Numbered from the stretch's first letter, positions 45,101-53,004 are shown. The stretch: DNA of 64,000 nt from Variovorax sp. CF079 (GCF_900101545.1 NZ_FMZU01000006.1:124001-188000); one strand, 5' to 3'. The notes: a model not told the origin generated them from the sequence alone. A program made the numbers and translations.

Positions 45101-45413
45101 CGGGGGCTTCGATGCGCCGGTCTTCACCGTGGCCTGGCCCACGGGCGAATTCGGCGCCATGGGGCTCGAGGGCGCGGTGCGGCTTGGTTTCCGCAAGGAA
45201 CTCGAGGCCGCGGCCGAGGGCGTGGAACGCGATGCCTTGTTCAAGAAGCTGGTGGCCCAGCAGTATGCGAACGGCGAAGCGATCCACATGGCGCAGACGC
45301 TGGAGATCGATGCGGTGATCGACCCCGCCGACACGCGCGCCTGGCTGGCGCGCGGGCTGGCATCGTGCGCTGCTGCACAGCACTCGGTCGCGCCCTACGT
45401 CGATACCTGGTGA
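42117..45413 (+). CDS. Single-chain acyl-CoA carboxylase (BC-BCCP-CT fusion)
   Basis: The 1098-residue protein fuses three activities. Biotin carboxylase (about 1-450) has MFRRILIANRGEIAVRLVRA, VHPGYGFLSERSDFAQAC, an ATP-grasp KAIGGGGGRGM near 160 and IEANPRLQVEHTVTE. The biotin carrier (about 495-570) has LEAMKMEH with the biotinyl Lys near 525. Carboxyltransferase (about 590-1090) has VMAYDYTVLAGTQG, LFAEGGGGRPGDT and CDTPGFMVGPEIEAEAQ. Such fusions resemble the single-polypeptide long-chain acyl-CoA carboxylases. It carboxylates an acyl-CoA using bicarbonate and ATP, probably the product of the overlapping ligase. Confidence 0.94.
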   Translation: MFRRILIANRGEIAVRLVRALRDLGIESVAVHAKDDANALHVQLADTAIALGATGPSAYLDIAALIAIAREQGCDAVHPGYGFLSERSDFAQACAEAGLRFIGPTPEQLALFGDKARARALAEQCDVPVMPGSAGAVTLAEAQAFFAAQQAEGAGVMVKAIGGGGGRGMRAVLNAADLPGAHARCVSEAKAAFGVEGVYVERLMRNARHIEVQVLGDGSAVASLGERECTLQRRFQKLVEIAPSPSLSSALRERITQAALRMAQAVDYEGLGTFEFLVDEQSKNLPFVFIEANPRLQVEHTVTEAVTGLDLVQLQIAVASGQPLAALGIDANRSAAQRGFAVQWRINAETLDVESNARPSGGILSRFDLPAGPGVRVDTHGYAGLAPSPHYDTLLAKLIVHSSSPSFADALRRSLRALGECAIEGMTTNLALLRAIGARPEFATQKVHTRFVEEHLADLLAAAVHIDAAKSAGPVSGTNDVAVPQEDEENDLVIKAPMPARLVQFEVEVGDVLPAGAQLGVLEAMKMEHLLHAPAAGRVLALLAVPGDYLVEGQSLVRLEAVDAQAVEAEARAEHDLDAIRPDLQKVIDRHAPTLDANRAAAVAKRHAQGGRTARANIADLCELAEDPGNFTEYGALAIAAQTRRRTLEDLVANTPADGMVTGIGSINAKQFGPERSRCVVMAYDYTVLAGTQGMRNHHKTDRMLGIAHQLKLPVVLFAEGGGGRPGDTDMPIVAGLNNHTFSQFAALSGKVPVVGIVHGRCFAGNAALVGCADVIIATEASNIGMSGPAMIEGGGLGTFAPEQIGPSSVQSRNGVIDILVKDEAHAVAAAKQYISYFQGPTSDWQCADPRALRHAVPENRLRVYDVRAAMRGVADSGSLLELRAGFGAGIVTVLARIEGKPVGLLANNPHHLGGAIDVEAADKAARFMQLCNAHGLPLVALCDTPGFMVGPEIEAEAQVRHVCRMFMVASHLRVPYFAVVLRKGYGLGAQAMTAGGFDAPVFTVAWPTGEFGAMGLEGAVRLGFRKELEAAAEGVERDALFKKLVAQQYANGEAIHMAQTLEIDAVIDPADTRAWLARGLASCAAAQHSVAPYVDTW

Positions 45414-45477
45414 GGCGCGCAAGGCCCTGAGTTACACGGGGGCCGCGAAGGCTCCGTAAACTGGGGTGCTTTTGCGC

Positions 45478-46758
45478 ATGAACCTTGTTTCACGATTCGC
45501 CGCCTGCACCGCGCTGCTGCTGAGCCTTCTGCCCGTCGCGTTGCCGGCCCAGCCGCGGGCAGTGCCCGCCATTCGCTGGGTCGCCAGCTGGGCCGCCGCG
45601 CCGCAGGACTACCTGAAGGCGCCCGCGCTCCCCGGCATCCAGACTTCGCCGGCGGGTGCGCCGCCCCCTGTCATCGACGGCCAGACCCTGCGCCTGCGCG
45701 TGTTGCCGACGCTGGGCGGCGAGCGTGTACGTGTTCGCTTTTCCAACCTGTTCGGCAAAGAGCCCTTGCGCATCGTCGGCGCCAGCGTGGCGCGCAGCAC
45801 CGGCCCCGATGCGGTGTCGCCGGCGACGCTGCAAGATCTGCGTTTCGGTGGCCTGGCGAGCGCGACGATCGCTCCGGGCGAGGAGCTCTGGAGCGATGGC
45901 GCACGGCTCGGTGTCGAGCCCGGGCAGGCCGTGGCGGTGAGCTTTCAGGTCGAGGCGCGCACGTCCTTCGCGACCGTGCATCATCTTGGAAGCACATCGA
46001 TGGTGCCGGGGCCTGCGCTCATGCAGCCGAAGTGGCGCAATGCAACGCCGTCGTCATGGAACCACATCGTGACCGGCCTCGACGTCGCCAGCCCGGCCGC
46101 GCCGCGCGTGGTGGTCGCATTCGGCGACTCCATCACCCAAGGCCTGGGTGCCGGCGAGGGGCAGGCGCTGCCCTCGCGCTATCCGGACCGGCTCGCGACG
46201 CGCATGCGCGAGCAGCCCGGCAGTGCCGGGTCCGTGGCGGTGATCAATGCCGGCATCGCCGGCAACCGCTTGCTCACCGATGGCGTCGGCCCGCGGGGCA
46301 TCGAGCGCTTCCGGCGCGACGTGCTGGCGCAAAGCGGCGTCACGCATGCGGTGATCCTGATCGGCATCAACGACATCGGCCTCAGCTTGCCCATCGCGGT
46401 ACAGGGGCTCGCGCCGGTGTTCCATCCGCCCAGCGCCGAGCAGATCACGGCCGCTTTGCAGCAGCTGATCGAGGAGGCGCATGCCAAGGGCGTGAAGGTG
46501 CTGCTGGGCACCATCACGCCCTTCAAGGGCGCGGTCTCCTGGAGCGAGGAAAAGGAGATTCGCCGGCAGGCGGTGAACCGCTGGATCCGCGGCCGCCAGG
46601 ACGTGGATGCGGTGGTGGATTTCGATCGGGCCTTGCGCAATCCGGCCGATCCGGCGGCGCTCGATCCGCTCCACGACGGGGGTGATCACTTGCATCCCGG
46701 CAACGCCGGCTATGCCGCGATGGCGGATGCCATCGACGTGCGCGAACTGCGGGAATAG
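45478..46758 (+). CDS. SGNH/GDSL-family secreted esterase
   Basis: ATG 45478 is preferred over GTG 45466, giving 426 residues with a signal peptide that ends near LPAQ. A beta-rich N-terminal half (about 30-200) precedes the SGNH domain. Block I is AFGDSITQGLGAG with Ser near 218, block II is NAGIAGNRLL, block III is ILIGINDIGLS, and block V is GGDHLHPGNAG with the catalytic Asp and His near 404-407. The family hydrolyses esters, including polysaccharide acetyl groups and lipids. It follows the carboxylase by 64 bp but is probably independent. Confidence 0.93.
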   Translation: MNLVSRFAACTALLLSLLPVALPAQPRAVPAIRWVASWAAAPQDYLKAPALPGIQTSPAGAPPPVIDGQTLRLRVLPTLGGERVRVRFSNLFGKEPLRIVGASVARSTGPDAVSPATLQDLRFGGLASATIAPGEELWSDGARLGVEPGQAVAVSFQVEARTSFATVHHLGSTSMVPGPALMQPKWRNATPSSWNHIVTGLDVASPAAPRVVVAFGDSITQGLGAGEGQALPSRYPDRLATRMREQPGSAGSVAVINAGIAGNRLLTDGVGPRGIERFRRDVLAQSGVTHAVILIGINDIGLSLPIAVQGLAPVFHPPSAEQITAALQQLIEEAHAKGVKVLLGTITPFKGAVSWSEEKEIRRQAVNRWIRGRQDVDAVVDFDRALRNPADPAALDPLHDGGDHLHPGNAGYAAMADAIDVRELRE

Positions 46759-46864
46759 CGCCTTCGGCAGGCAGCAAGAGGCGACACAGCTTTACACAAG
46801 ATTTCGCGTGAGGCTTACACGGGCTTCACATCGGCCAGGGACGATGAAGGCTCCAACAACTCAT

Positions 46865-46878
46865 GAGGAGCCCCCCCC
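46865..46878 (+). promoter_or_regulatory. Ribosome binding site with C8 tract before the YXWGXW gene
   Basis: GAGGAG (46865-46870) is followed by eight consecutive C's (46871-46878) that fill the entire spacer to the ATG at 46879. Slippage in such a run would alter the Shine-Dalgarno spacing. Upstream, three TTACAC-like repeats lie at 46791, 46814 and 46824. Confidence 0.7.
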
Positions 46879-47295
46879 ATGAAAAAACTTGCTGTCACCT
46901 TGGCCGTGGGCGCCGCGTCCCTTCTTTCGGTGGGCGCCGCCGTGACGATACCGACCACCGCGCAGGCCCAGCCCGCGGTCATCATCCAGACGCCGCCACC
47001 GCCGCCGCGCTCCGAACGCATGCCGCCGCCGCGCCGCGGCTATGTGTGGGCGCCCGGCCACTACGAGTGGCATGGTGGGCGCCATGTCTGGGTTCGCGGC
47101 GGATGGGTTCGCGCACGATCCGGCTATGCCTACCGTGCGCCGGAATGGCGTGAACGCGATGGCCGCTGGGAATACAACCGCGGCCGCTGGGACCGCGACC
47201 GCGACGGCGTGCCGAACCGCTACGACCGCGACCGCGACAACGACGGCGTGCCCAATCGCTACGACAGCCGGCCTAACAATCCGAACAGAAATTGA
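46879..47295 (+). CDS. YXWGXW repeat-containing secreted protein
   Basis: The 138-residue protein has a signal peptide ending TTAQAQ. A short Pro-rich stretch leads to YXWGXW-like repeats (RGYVWAPGHYEWHGGRHVWV, then RGGWVRARSGYAYRAPEW). The C-terminus repeats RDRDGVPNRYD and RDRDNDGVPNRYD, a calcium-binding-like acidic/basic repeat. Function is unknown, and such proteins are periplasmic and often stress-linked. The C-terminal repeats look like recent duplication. A clear terminator follows. Confidence 0.9.
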   Translation: MKKLAVTLAVGAASLLSVGAAVTIPTTAQAQPAVIIQTPPPPPRSERMPPPRRGYVWAPGHYEWHGGRHVWVRGGWVRARSGYAYRAPEWRERDGRWEYNRGRWDRDRDGVPNRYDRDRDNDGVPNRYDSRPNNPNRN

Positions 47296-47307
47296 GTAGC
47301 CAGGAAG

Positions 47308-47336
47308 AACGCCCGTCTCGCCGGGCGTTTTTCTTT
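47308..47336 (+). terminator. Rho-independent terminator
   Basis: An 8-bp perfect stem AACGCCCG/CGGGCGTT with a 6-base loop TCTCGC is followed by a T-rich run (TTTCTTT). It ends 13-40 bases after the YXWGXW stop and separates it from the convergent lrgB. Confidence 0.9.
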
Positions 47337-48062
47337 CTAGAGCATCCGGAACACCATCGGCATCAGCAACGCAGCCAGCACCACCTGCATGCCCAGCGCC
47401 AAGCCTGCATACGCGCCCGCATCGGCATCCACGTGCAACGCACGCGCCGCGCCGATGCCATGGGCCGTGGTGCCGAGCGCAAAGCCGCGCGCCGCATAGC
47501 CGGTGGCATCGGTACCGATGCGCAGCGCGTCGAAGAGGTACTTCCCCGAGAGCGCGCCGATCATGCCGGTGAGCACCGCGAACACTGCAGACAGTGCCGG
47601 AATGCCGCCGATCTTTTCCGAGATGCCCATTGCCACCGGCGCCGTGACCGACTTGGGCGCGAGCGAGAGCACCACGTCGTGCGGCAGGCCCACCGCCCAG
47701 CCCAGCGCGACGGCCGATCCGCCCGCCGCCACGCCGCCTGCCAGCGCCGCGAGCAAGAGGCGGCCAAAGCGCGCGCGCAGTTCGGCGCGCCGCTGCCACA
47801 AGGGCCAGGCCAGCGCCACCACCGCCGGACCCAGCAGGAAGTGGATGAACTGCGCGCCCGCGAAGTAGCTCGGGTAGTCCACGCCCGTGGCCAGCAGCCC
47901 GCCCGCGAGCGCGATCACCGACCACAGCACTGGGTTGGCCCAGGGCGCGCTGCCCAGCTTCGCGTAGGCCGCGTTTGCCAGCAGGTAGACCACCAGCGTG
48001 GCCGTGAGGCCGAAGAGCGGCGTGGCCGAGAGATAGATCCAGAGTTCGACGAAGCGCGGCAC
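47337..48062 (-). CDS. lrgB: LrgB/CidB family membrane protein
   Basis: The 241-residue protein has about six to eight membrane segments and the family signatures SLAPKSVTAPVAMGISEKIG and GFALGTTAHGIGAARAL. Members work with LrgA. Bacterial pairs have been linked to pyruvate transport and to murein hydrolase control, and the plant homologue PLGG1 exports glycolate and glycerate from plastids. It lies 3 bp after lrgA in an operon with a glycolate-oxidase-type dehydrogenase, so transport of a short hydroxyacid is the best inference here. Confidence 0.92.
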   Translation of the reverse strand: MPRFVELWIYLSATPLFGLTATLVVYLLANAAYAKLGSAPWANPVLWSVIALAGGLLATGVDYPSYFAGAQFIHFLLGPAVVALAWPLWQRRAELRARFGRLLLAALAGGVAAGGSAVALGWAVGLPHDVVLSLAPKSVTAPVAMGISEKIGGIPALSAVFAVLTGMIGALSGKYLFDALRIGTDATGYAARGFALGTTAHGIGAARALHVDADAGAYAGLALGMQVVLAALLMPMVFRML

Positions 48063-48065
48063 GGC

Positions 48066-48416
48066 TCAGGTCTTGTTCTTCTTGCGGTTGAATCCATGGA
48101 GCACCAGCACGGTCACCGCCAGCCCGATCCAGGTCGACAGCACGACGACGAAGAGCATGCGCCCACCGTACTGGCCGAGGAGCGCGAGATGCGTCATCAC
48201 ACCGACGCCGACCGGAATGAACAGCAGCGACAGGTGCGCGAGCATGAAGCTCGCGCATTCGGCCACCGGCTCGCGCACCGCGGGGAAGTAGAGCGCGCCG
48301 AGCAGCAACATCAAGCCGAGTACCGGCCCGGGCAGCGGCAGCGACAAGCCACGAGAGAGCACTTCGCCGATCGACTGGAACACGAGCAGCCAGGCCAGGC
48401 CGCGCAAGCCGTTCAT
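48066..48416 (-). CDS. lrgA: LrgA/CidA family membrane protein
   Basis: The 116-residue protein has four hydrophobic helices and the LrgA pattern GEVLSRGLSLPLPGPVLGLM followed by FMLAHLSLLFIPVGVGVM. It ends in a basic cytoplasmic tail (GFNRKKNKT). It is 17 bp downstream of the GlcD-like gene and 3 bp before lrgB. The pair probably forms one carrier for a C2-C3 carboxylate. Confidence 0.92.
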   Translation of the reverse strand: MNGLRGLAWLLVFQSIGEVLSRGLSLPLPGPVLGLMLLLGALYFPAVREPVAECASFMLAHLSLLFIPVGVGVMTHLALLGQYGGRMLFVVVLSTWIGLAVTVLVLHGFNRKKNKT

Positions 48417-48433
48417 CGTGCGTGCCTTCTCAT

Positions 48434-49909
48434 TCAGAAGCGAGGGAGGTCCGGATGCGCCACGCGCCCGCCGCGCACCACTTCGCGGCCGTACTCGGCG
48501 CAGCGCTGCAGTGTGGGAATGGCCTTGCCGGGGTTCAGCAGACCTGCCGGATCGAAGGCGCGCTTGACGCCGAACATCTGCTCGTTCTCCTCGGCCGTGA
48601 ACTGCACGCACATGCTGTTGAGCTTCTCTACGCCCACGCCGTGCTCGCCCGACACCGTGCCGCCCATCGCGACGCTGGTCTCCAGGATGTCGGCGCCGAA
48701 GAGCTCGCAGCGGTGCAGCTCGTCGGGGTCGTTGGCATCGAAGAGCACCAGCGGATGCAGGTTGCCGTCGCCGGCATGGAACACGTTGCAGCAGCGCAGG
48801 TTGTACTTCTTCTCCATCTGCTGGATCGCGAGCAGGATGTCGGCCAGGCGCTTGCGCGGGATGGTCGAGTCGAGGCACATGTAGTCGGGGCTGATGCGGC
48901 CCGAGGCCGGGAAGGCGTTCTTGCGGCCGCTCCAGAACTTCAGGCGCTCGTCCTCGTCGCGGCTCACCGAGAGCGCGGTGGCGCCGCAATCGCGCAGCAC
49001 GGCGCTCATGCGACCGATCTCTTCTTCGACCTCCTCGGGCGTGCCGTCGGATTCGCACAGCAGGATGGCTTCGGCGTCGAGATCGTAGCCGGCGCGCACG
49101 AAGTCCTCGACCGCGGCCGTCATCGGCTTGTCCATCATCTCGAGACCCGCCGGGATGATGCCGGCCGCGATCACGGCCGCCACCGCATCGCCGGCTTTGC
49201 GCACGTCGTCGAAGCTGGCCATGATGCAGCGCGCGAGCCGCGGCTTGGGCACCAGCTTGACGGTGACCTCGGTGGTCACGGCCAGCATGCCTTCGCTGCC
49301 GATCACGAGCGCGAGCAGGTCCAGGCCCGCGCAATCGAGCGCCTCGCTGCCGAACTCGATCGCCTCACCTTCGGCGGTGAAGCCGCGCACGCGCAGCACG
49401 TTGTGCAGCGTGAGGCCGTACTTGAGGCAGTGCACCCCGCCCGAATTCTCTGCCACGTTGCCGCCGATGGTGCAGGCGATCTGGCTCGAAGGGTCGGGCG
49501 CGTAGTAGAGGTTGAAAGGCGCGGCCGCCTCGCTGATCGCGAGGTTGCGCACCCCGCACTGGACGACCGCGGTGCGGCTGACCGGGTCGATCTTCAGGAT
49601 GTTGTTGAACTTGGCCAGCGAGAGCGTGACGCCGACGGCGTTGGGCATCGCGCCGCCCGAGAGCCCGGTGCCCGCGCCGCGCGCCACGACGGGCACGCCG
49701 AGCGCGTGGCAGGTCTTGAGCACGGCCGCAACCTGCGCCTCGGTCTCCGGCAAGGCCACGGCCAGCGGCCGCTGGCGGTAGGCGGTGAGGCCATCGCACT
49801 CGTAGGGCGTGGTGTCCTCGGCGTTCCAGATCAGCGCGTGCGCCGGCAGGTGGGCCTGCAGCGCGCGCACCACCTGCGACTGGCGTTCGGAGGCGTGGAG
49901 CGCGTTCAT
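48434..49909 (-). CDS. FAD-linked 2-hydroxyacid dehydrogenase, GlcD family
   Basis: The 491-residue protein has an FAD-binding PCMH domain (VPVVARGAGTGLSGGAMPNA near residue 73, IGGNVAENSGGVHCLKYG near 148) and a C-terminal domain with CNVFHAGDGNLHPLVLFD and GEHGVGVEKL. The family oxidises glycolate or D-lactate to glyoxylate or pyruvate. No glcE or glcF lies beside it, which leaves D-lactate-type single-subunit action possible. The operon order purU-glcD-lrgA-lrgB connects it to one-carbon metabolism and small-acid transport. Confidence 0.93.
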   Translation of the reverse strand: MNALHASERQSQVVRALQAHLPAHALIWNAEDTTPYECDGLTAYRQRPLAVALPETEAQVAAVLKTCHALGVPVVARGAGTGLSGGAMPNAVGVTLSLAKFNNILKIDPVSRTAVVQCGVRNLAISEAAAPFNLYYAPDPSSQIACTIGGNVAENSGGVHCLKYGLTLHNVLRVRGFTAEGEAIEFGSEALDCAGLDLLALVIGSEGMLAVTTEVTVKLVPKPRLARCIMASFDDVRKAGDAVAAVIAAGIIPAGLEMMDKPMTAAVEDFVRAGYDLDAEAILLCESDGTPEEVEEEIGRMSAVLRDCGATALSVSRDEDERLKFWSGRKNAFPASGRISPDYMCLDSTIPRKRLADILLAIQQMEKKYNLRCCNVFHAGDGNLHPLVLFDANDPDELHRCELFGADILETSVAMGGTVSGEHGVGVEKLNSMCVQFTAEENEQMFGVKRAFDPAGLLNPGKAIPTLQRCAEYGREVVRGGRVAHPDLPRF

Positions 49910-49922
49910 GGAAAAGACTCTA

Positions 49923-50768
49923 CTACTTGAACACCACCGTCCGGTGTCCGTTCTGCAGCACGCGGTGCTCGCTGTGCCACTTCACGGCGCGGGCCAGCAC
50001 CTGGCTCTCGGTGTCGCGGCCGCGCGCCGTCAGGTCTTCGACGGTGTCGGTGTGGTCGGCGCGTTCCACGTCCTGCTCGATGATCGGACCCTCGTCGAGG
50101 TCGGCGGTCACGTAGTGGGCGGTGGCGCCGATCAGCTTCACGCCGCGGTCATGCGCCTGGTAGTAGGGCTTGGCGCCCTTGAAACTGGGCAGGAAGGAAT
50201 GGTGGATGTTGATGGCGCGGCCGGCCAGCTGGGTGCACAGCTCGTTGCTGAGGATCTGCATGTAGCGCGCCAGCACCACCAGCTCGGCGCCTTCGGCTTC
50301 GATGATCTCCAGCTGCTTCGCCTCGCCCTGGGCCTTGGTCGCGGCCGTCACCGGGATGTGGTGGAAGGGCACGTTGTAGCTGGCGGCCAGCTGGTAGAAG
50401 TCGCGGTGGTTCGAGATGATGGCGCGCACGTCGATCGCGAGCAGGCCGCTCTTCCAGCGGAACAGCAGGTCGTTGAGGCAATGGCCTTCCTTGCTGACCA
50501 GGATCACGGTCTTCATCGGCTCGGCCGCGGCGTGCAGCTTCCAGCGCATGTCGAAGCTTTGGGCCAGGCCGGCGATCTGCTCGCGCAAGGCGGCTTCGCT
50601 CTGGTCGCAGGCAAAGCGCACGCGCATGAAGAACAGGCCCGTGCCGTGGTCGTTGTACTGCGCCGCTTCTTCGATGTTGCCGCCGCGCTCGAGCAGAAAG
50701 CCTGAGACGGCATGGACGATGCCGGTGCGGTCGGGGCAGGAAAGGGTGAGGATATACGCGGGGGTCAT
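49923..50768 (-). CDS. purU: Formyltetrahydrofolate deformylase PurU
   Basis: ATG 50768 gives 281 residues starting MTPAYILTLSCPDRTGIVHA; an upstream in-frame stretch is not family-like. Residues 1-85 form an ACT regulatory domain. The hydrolase core has VILVSKEGHCLNDLLFRWKS, INIHHSFLPSFKGAKPYYQA with the catalytic Asn and His, and HYVTADLDEGPIIEQD with the Asp. PurU releases formate from 10-formyl-THF and balances the one-carbon pool. It is first in the leftward operon with a 13-bp gap to glcD. Confidence 0.96.
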   Translation of the reverse strand: MTPAYILTLSCPDRTGIVHAVSGFLLERGGNIEEAAQYNDHGTGLFFMRVRFACDQSEAALREQIAGLAQSFDMRWKLHAAAEPMKTVILVSKEGHCLNDLLFRWKSGLLAIDVRAIISNHRDFYQLAASYNVPFHHIPVTAATKAQGEAKQLEIIEAEGAELVVLARYMQILSNELCTQLAGRAINIHHSFLPSFKGAKPYYQAHDRGVKLIGATAHYVTADLDEGPIIEQDVERADHTDTVEDLTARGRDTESQVLARAVKWHSEHRVLQNGHRTVVFK

Positions 50769-50859
50769 AAGGGCGGAGATTGTCGCAGGGCTGCCGGGCA
50801 ACGCAGCCGGTGCCAAAATGCCCTTCTCCCCTTCAGCGCCTCCCCGGCAGGAGTGACCC

Positions 50860-52194
50860 ATGGCCTACAACGACTTCACCATGGACAACCAGTGGTTGCC
50901 CTTCACCCCCAACCGCCACTTCAAGAAGGACCCGCGGGTCTTCGTGGCCGCCGACGGGATGGAGTTCACCACCCATGACGGCAAGAAGGTGATCGACGGC
51001 ATCTCCTCGCTCTGGTGCGTGGGCGCGGGCCACAACCGCAAGCCCATCAACGAGGCGATCAAGAAGCAGCTCGACACGCTCGACTACGCGACCGCCTTCC
51101 AGGTCAGCAACGACCGTGCTTTCAAGGCCGCCGAGATGATCGCCGCGATGGCGCCGGGCGACCTCAACAAGGTGCTGTTCTGCAACTCCGGCAGCGAAGC
51201 CGCCGACACCTCGCTGAAGGTGGCGCTGGCCTACCACCGCGCGCGCGGGGAAGGGCACCGCAATCTCTTCATCGGCCGCGAGAAGGGCTACCACGGCGTC
51301 GGCTTCGGCGGCATGTCGGTGGGCGGCATTCCGGGCAACCGCAAGGTGTTCGGCTCGGCCTTTTTGCCGCGCGTGGACCACATGCGCTTCATCCACGATC
51401 CGGTGAACCATGCCTACATCCACAACCAGGAGCCGGTGTGGGCCGAGGATCCGCTGGCCGACCTGGAGCAGCGCATCCTGCCGCTGCACGACCCGAGCAA
51501 CGTGGCCGCGATCATCGTCGAGCCGGTGGCGGGTTCCGCCGGCTGGTACCTGCCGCCCAAAGGCTACCTGCAGAAGCTGCGCGAGATCTGCGACAAGCAC
51601 GGCATCCTCCTGATCTTCGACGAGGTCATCACCGGCTTCGGCCGCATGGGCACCAACTTCGCCTCCGACTACTACGGCGTGGTGCCCGACATGCTGAACT
51701 TTGCCAAGTGCGTGACCAACGGCGTGATCCCGCTGGGCGGCGTGATCTGCCGCGACAAGCTGTACGACGCGATGATGAACACCTCGGCGCCCGAGCATGT
51801 GGTCGAGTTCTTCCACGGCTACACCTATTCGGGCCATCCGGTGGCTTGCGCGGCAGCGATTGCGACGCTCGAGCTGCTGCGGAAGGAGCAGCTGTTCCCG
51901 CGCGCGGGCGAAATGGGCAAGGTGCTGGGCGATGCCTTCCACAGCACCTTCAAGGGCCTGCCGAACGTGATCGGCATCCGCAGCCTGGGCCTGGCCGCTG
52001 CGGTCGAACTCGCGCCGATCGCGGGCTCACCGGGCAAGCGGGCCTACGACATCTTCCTGGACTGCTATCACAAGGGGGCGCTGGTGCGGCCGGCGGGTGA
52101 CGTGATCGTGATCGCACCGCCCTTCGTCGTCGAGAAGTCGCATATCGACACGCTGGTCAACACGCTGGCCGACTCCATCAAGAAGAACGCTTGA
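50860..52194 (+). CDS. Class III omega-aminotransferase (beta-alanine:pyruvate type)
   Basis: The 444-residue PLP enzyme has the class III motifs LFCNSGSEAADTSLKVALA near residue 107 and ILLIFDEVITGFGRMGTNFA near 250. NFAKCVTNGVIPLGGVI carries the PLP-binding Lys near 284. It transfers amino groups from beta-alanine or other omega-amines to pyruvate or related acceptors. It is divergent from purU, and its 3' end overlaps the convergent ChaN-like gene by 17 bp. Precise amine donor is unknown. Confidence 0.94.
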   Translation: MAYNDFTMDNQWLPFTPNRHFKKDPRVFVAADGMEFTTHDGKKVIDGISSLWCVGAGHNRKPINEAIKKQLDTLDYATAFQVSNDRAFKAAEMIAAMAPGDLNKVLFCNSGSEAADTSLKVALAYHRARGEGHRNLFIGREKGYHGVGFGGMSVGGIPGNRKVFGSAFLPRVDHMRFIHDPVNHAYIHNQEPVWAEDPLADLEQRILPLHDPSNVAAIIVEPVAGSAGWYLPPKGYLQKLREICDKHGILLIFDEVITGFGRMGTNFASDYYGVVPDMLNFAKCVTNGVIPLGGVICRDKLYDAMMNTSAPEHVVEFFHGYTYSGHPVACAAAIATLELLRKEQLFPRAGEMGKVLGDAFHSTFKGLPNVIGIRSLGLAAAVELAPIAGSPGKRAYDIFLDCYHKGALVRPAGDVIVIAPPFVVEKSHIDTLVNTLADSIKKNA

Positions 52195-52993
52195 CCCCGG
52201 CGCAGTAGTCTTTTTCCGGCAAGGCAGGCGTGAGCCACACGGCGTCGAAGGCGCCGGGCTCGCGCGCTGTCATCGGTACGCCGGCCTGCAGTTGAACCGT
52301 CTTCACCGCCAGGTCGCTCGGCAGGTGCTGCGGCACGCCGAGCGCCTTGGCGGTATGGCCGGCGCCGCTCAGCAGCAGTACGGTCTTGCCCGGCACCCGC
52401 GCCTTGACGATCGCCTGCGCCATCGCGCGGTCGCGCGCGATCTGGATGCGCGTCATCGGGCCGATCTGCGATTCGGGCAGCAGGTTGCAGTGGCCGTTGC
52501 GCACCGCGTCCTGCTGCGTCTTGTGCGCTTCCTTGCCGAGCTGCACATCGAGCGACACGTCGGCCATCGCATCCTTCATGCGTTCGCGCGGAAGGTTGGC
52601 GCCGACGACGGGCACGCCCGCGCGCACCGCGGCCATCACGGCCGGGCCGTAGGCGCTCCAGGGCCAGGCCTTCTCGTTCCAGTTCAGCGCGGCCTGCACC
52701 TGCGCTTCGGTCGCAGTGGTCGCGAGGCCAGCCGTGGTCGCGCCTTCTTCCGCCATCTCGAGCGCCAAGGCGGCCAGGCGGCCGCGTGCGGCCAGTGTCT
52801 CGACCGTCTCGCGCTCGATCACCTGGTGTTCGGCGACGTCGTGCTGTTCGCCCAGCAGCAGCGCGTCGGCCGGCAGCAGCGCCATCGCGCGTTGGGCGAC
52901 CGGTGCATCCGCGCGCGGCGCGAAGACCGTGCAACCGGTGAGGATGGCCACGGCCACGATCAAGGACGGCGTGAAAGAGCGTCGAAACAGCAT
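52178..52993 (-). CDS. ChaN family (haem-binding type) lipoprotein
   Basis: The 271-residue protein has a lipoprotein signal ending AVAILTGC. The ChaN/Tiki-like core includes LLGEQHDVAEHQVIERETVE with the paired His residues, LALEMAEEGATT, and LLLSGAGHTAKALGVPQHL near residue 205. Family members bind haem in Campylobacter ChaN, and related folds are metalloproteases. It is divergent from the AbrB-family gene with an 11-bp gap. The 3' overlap with the aminotransferase is convergent. Confidence 0.9.
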   Translation of the reverse strand: MLFRRSFTPSLIVAVAILTGCTVFAPRADAPVAQRAMALLPADALLLGEQHDVAEHQVIERETVETLAARGRLAALALEMAEEGATTAGLATTATEAQVQAALNWNEKAWPWSAYGPAVMAAVRAGVPVVGANLPRERMKDAMADVSLDVQLGKEAHKTQQDAVRNGHCNLLPESQIGPMTRIQIARDRAMAQAIVKARVPGKTVLLLSGAGHTAKALGVPQHLPSDLAVKTVQLQAGVPMTAREPGAFDAVWLTPALPEKDYCAGVKRSS

Positions 52994-53004
52994 CGAGCCA
53001 TACT

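Noticed and set aside
42024..45422. A 1132-codon open frame antisense to the fused carboxylase
   Set aside because: Composition is His/Arg/Val-rich with no motif, while the opposite strand encodes three clear catalytic domains. It is a shadow frame.
46879..47295. Short C-terminal RDRDGVPNRYD repeats as a CRISPR or satellite array
   Set aside because: They are in-frame protein repeats within one small gene, only two units long.
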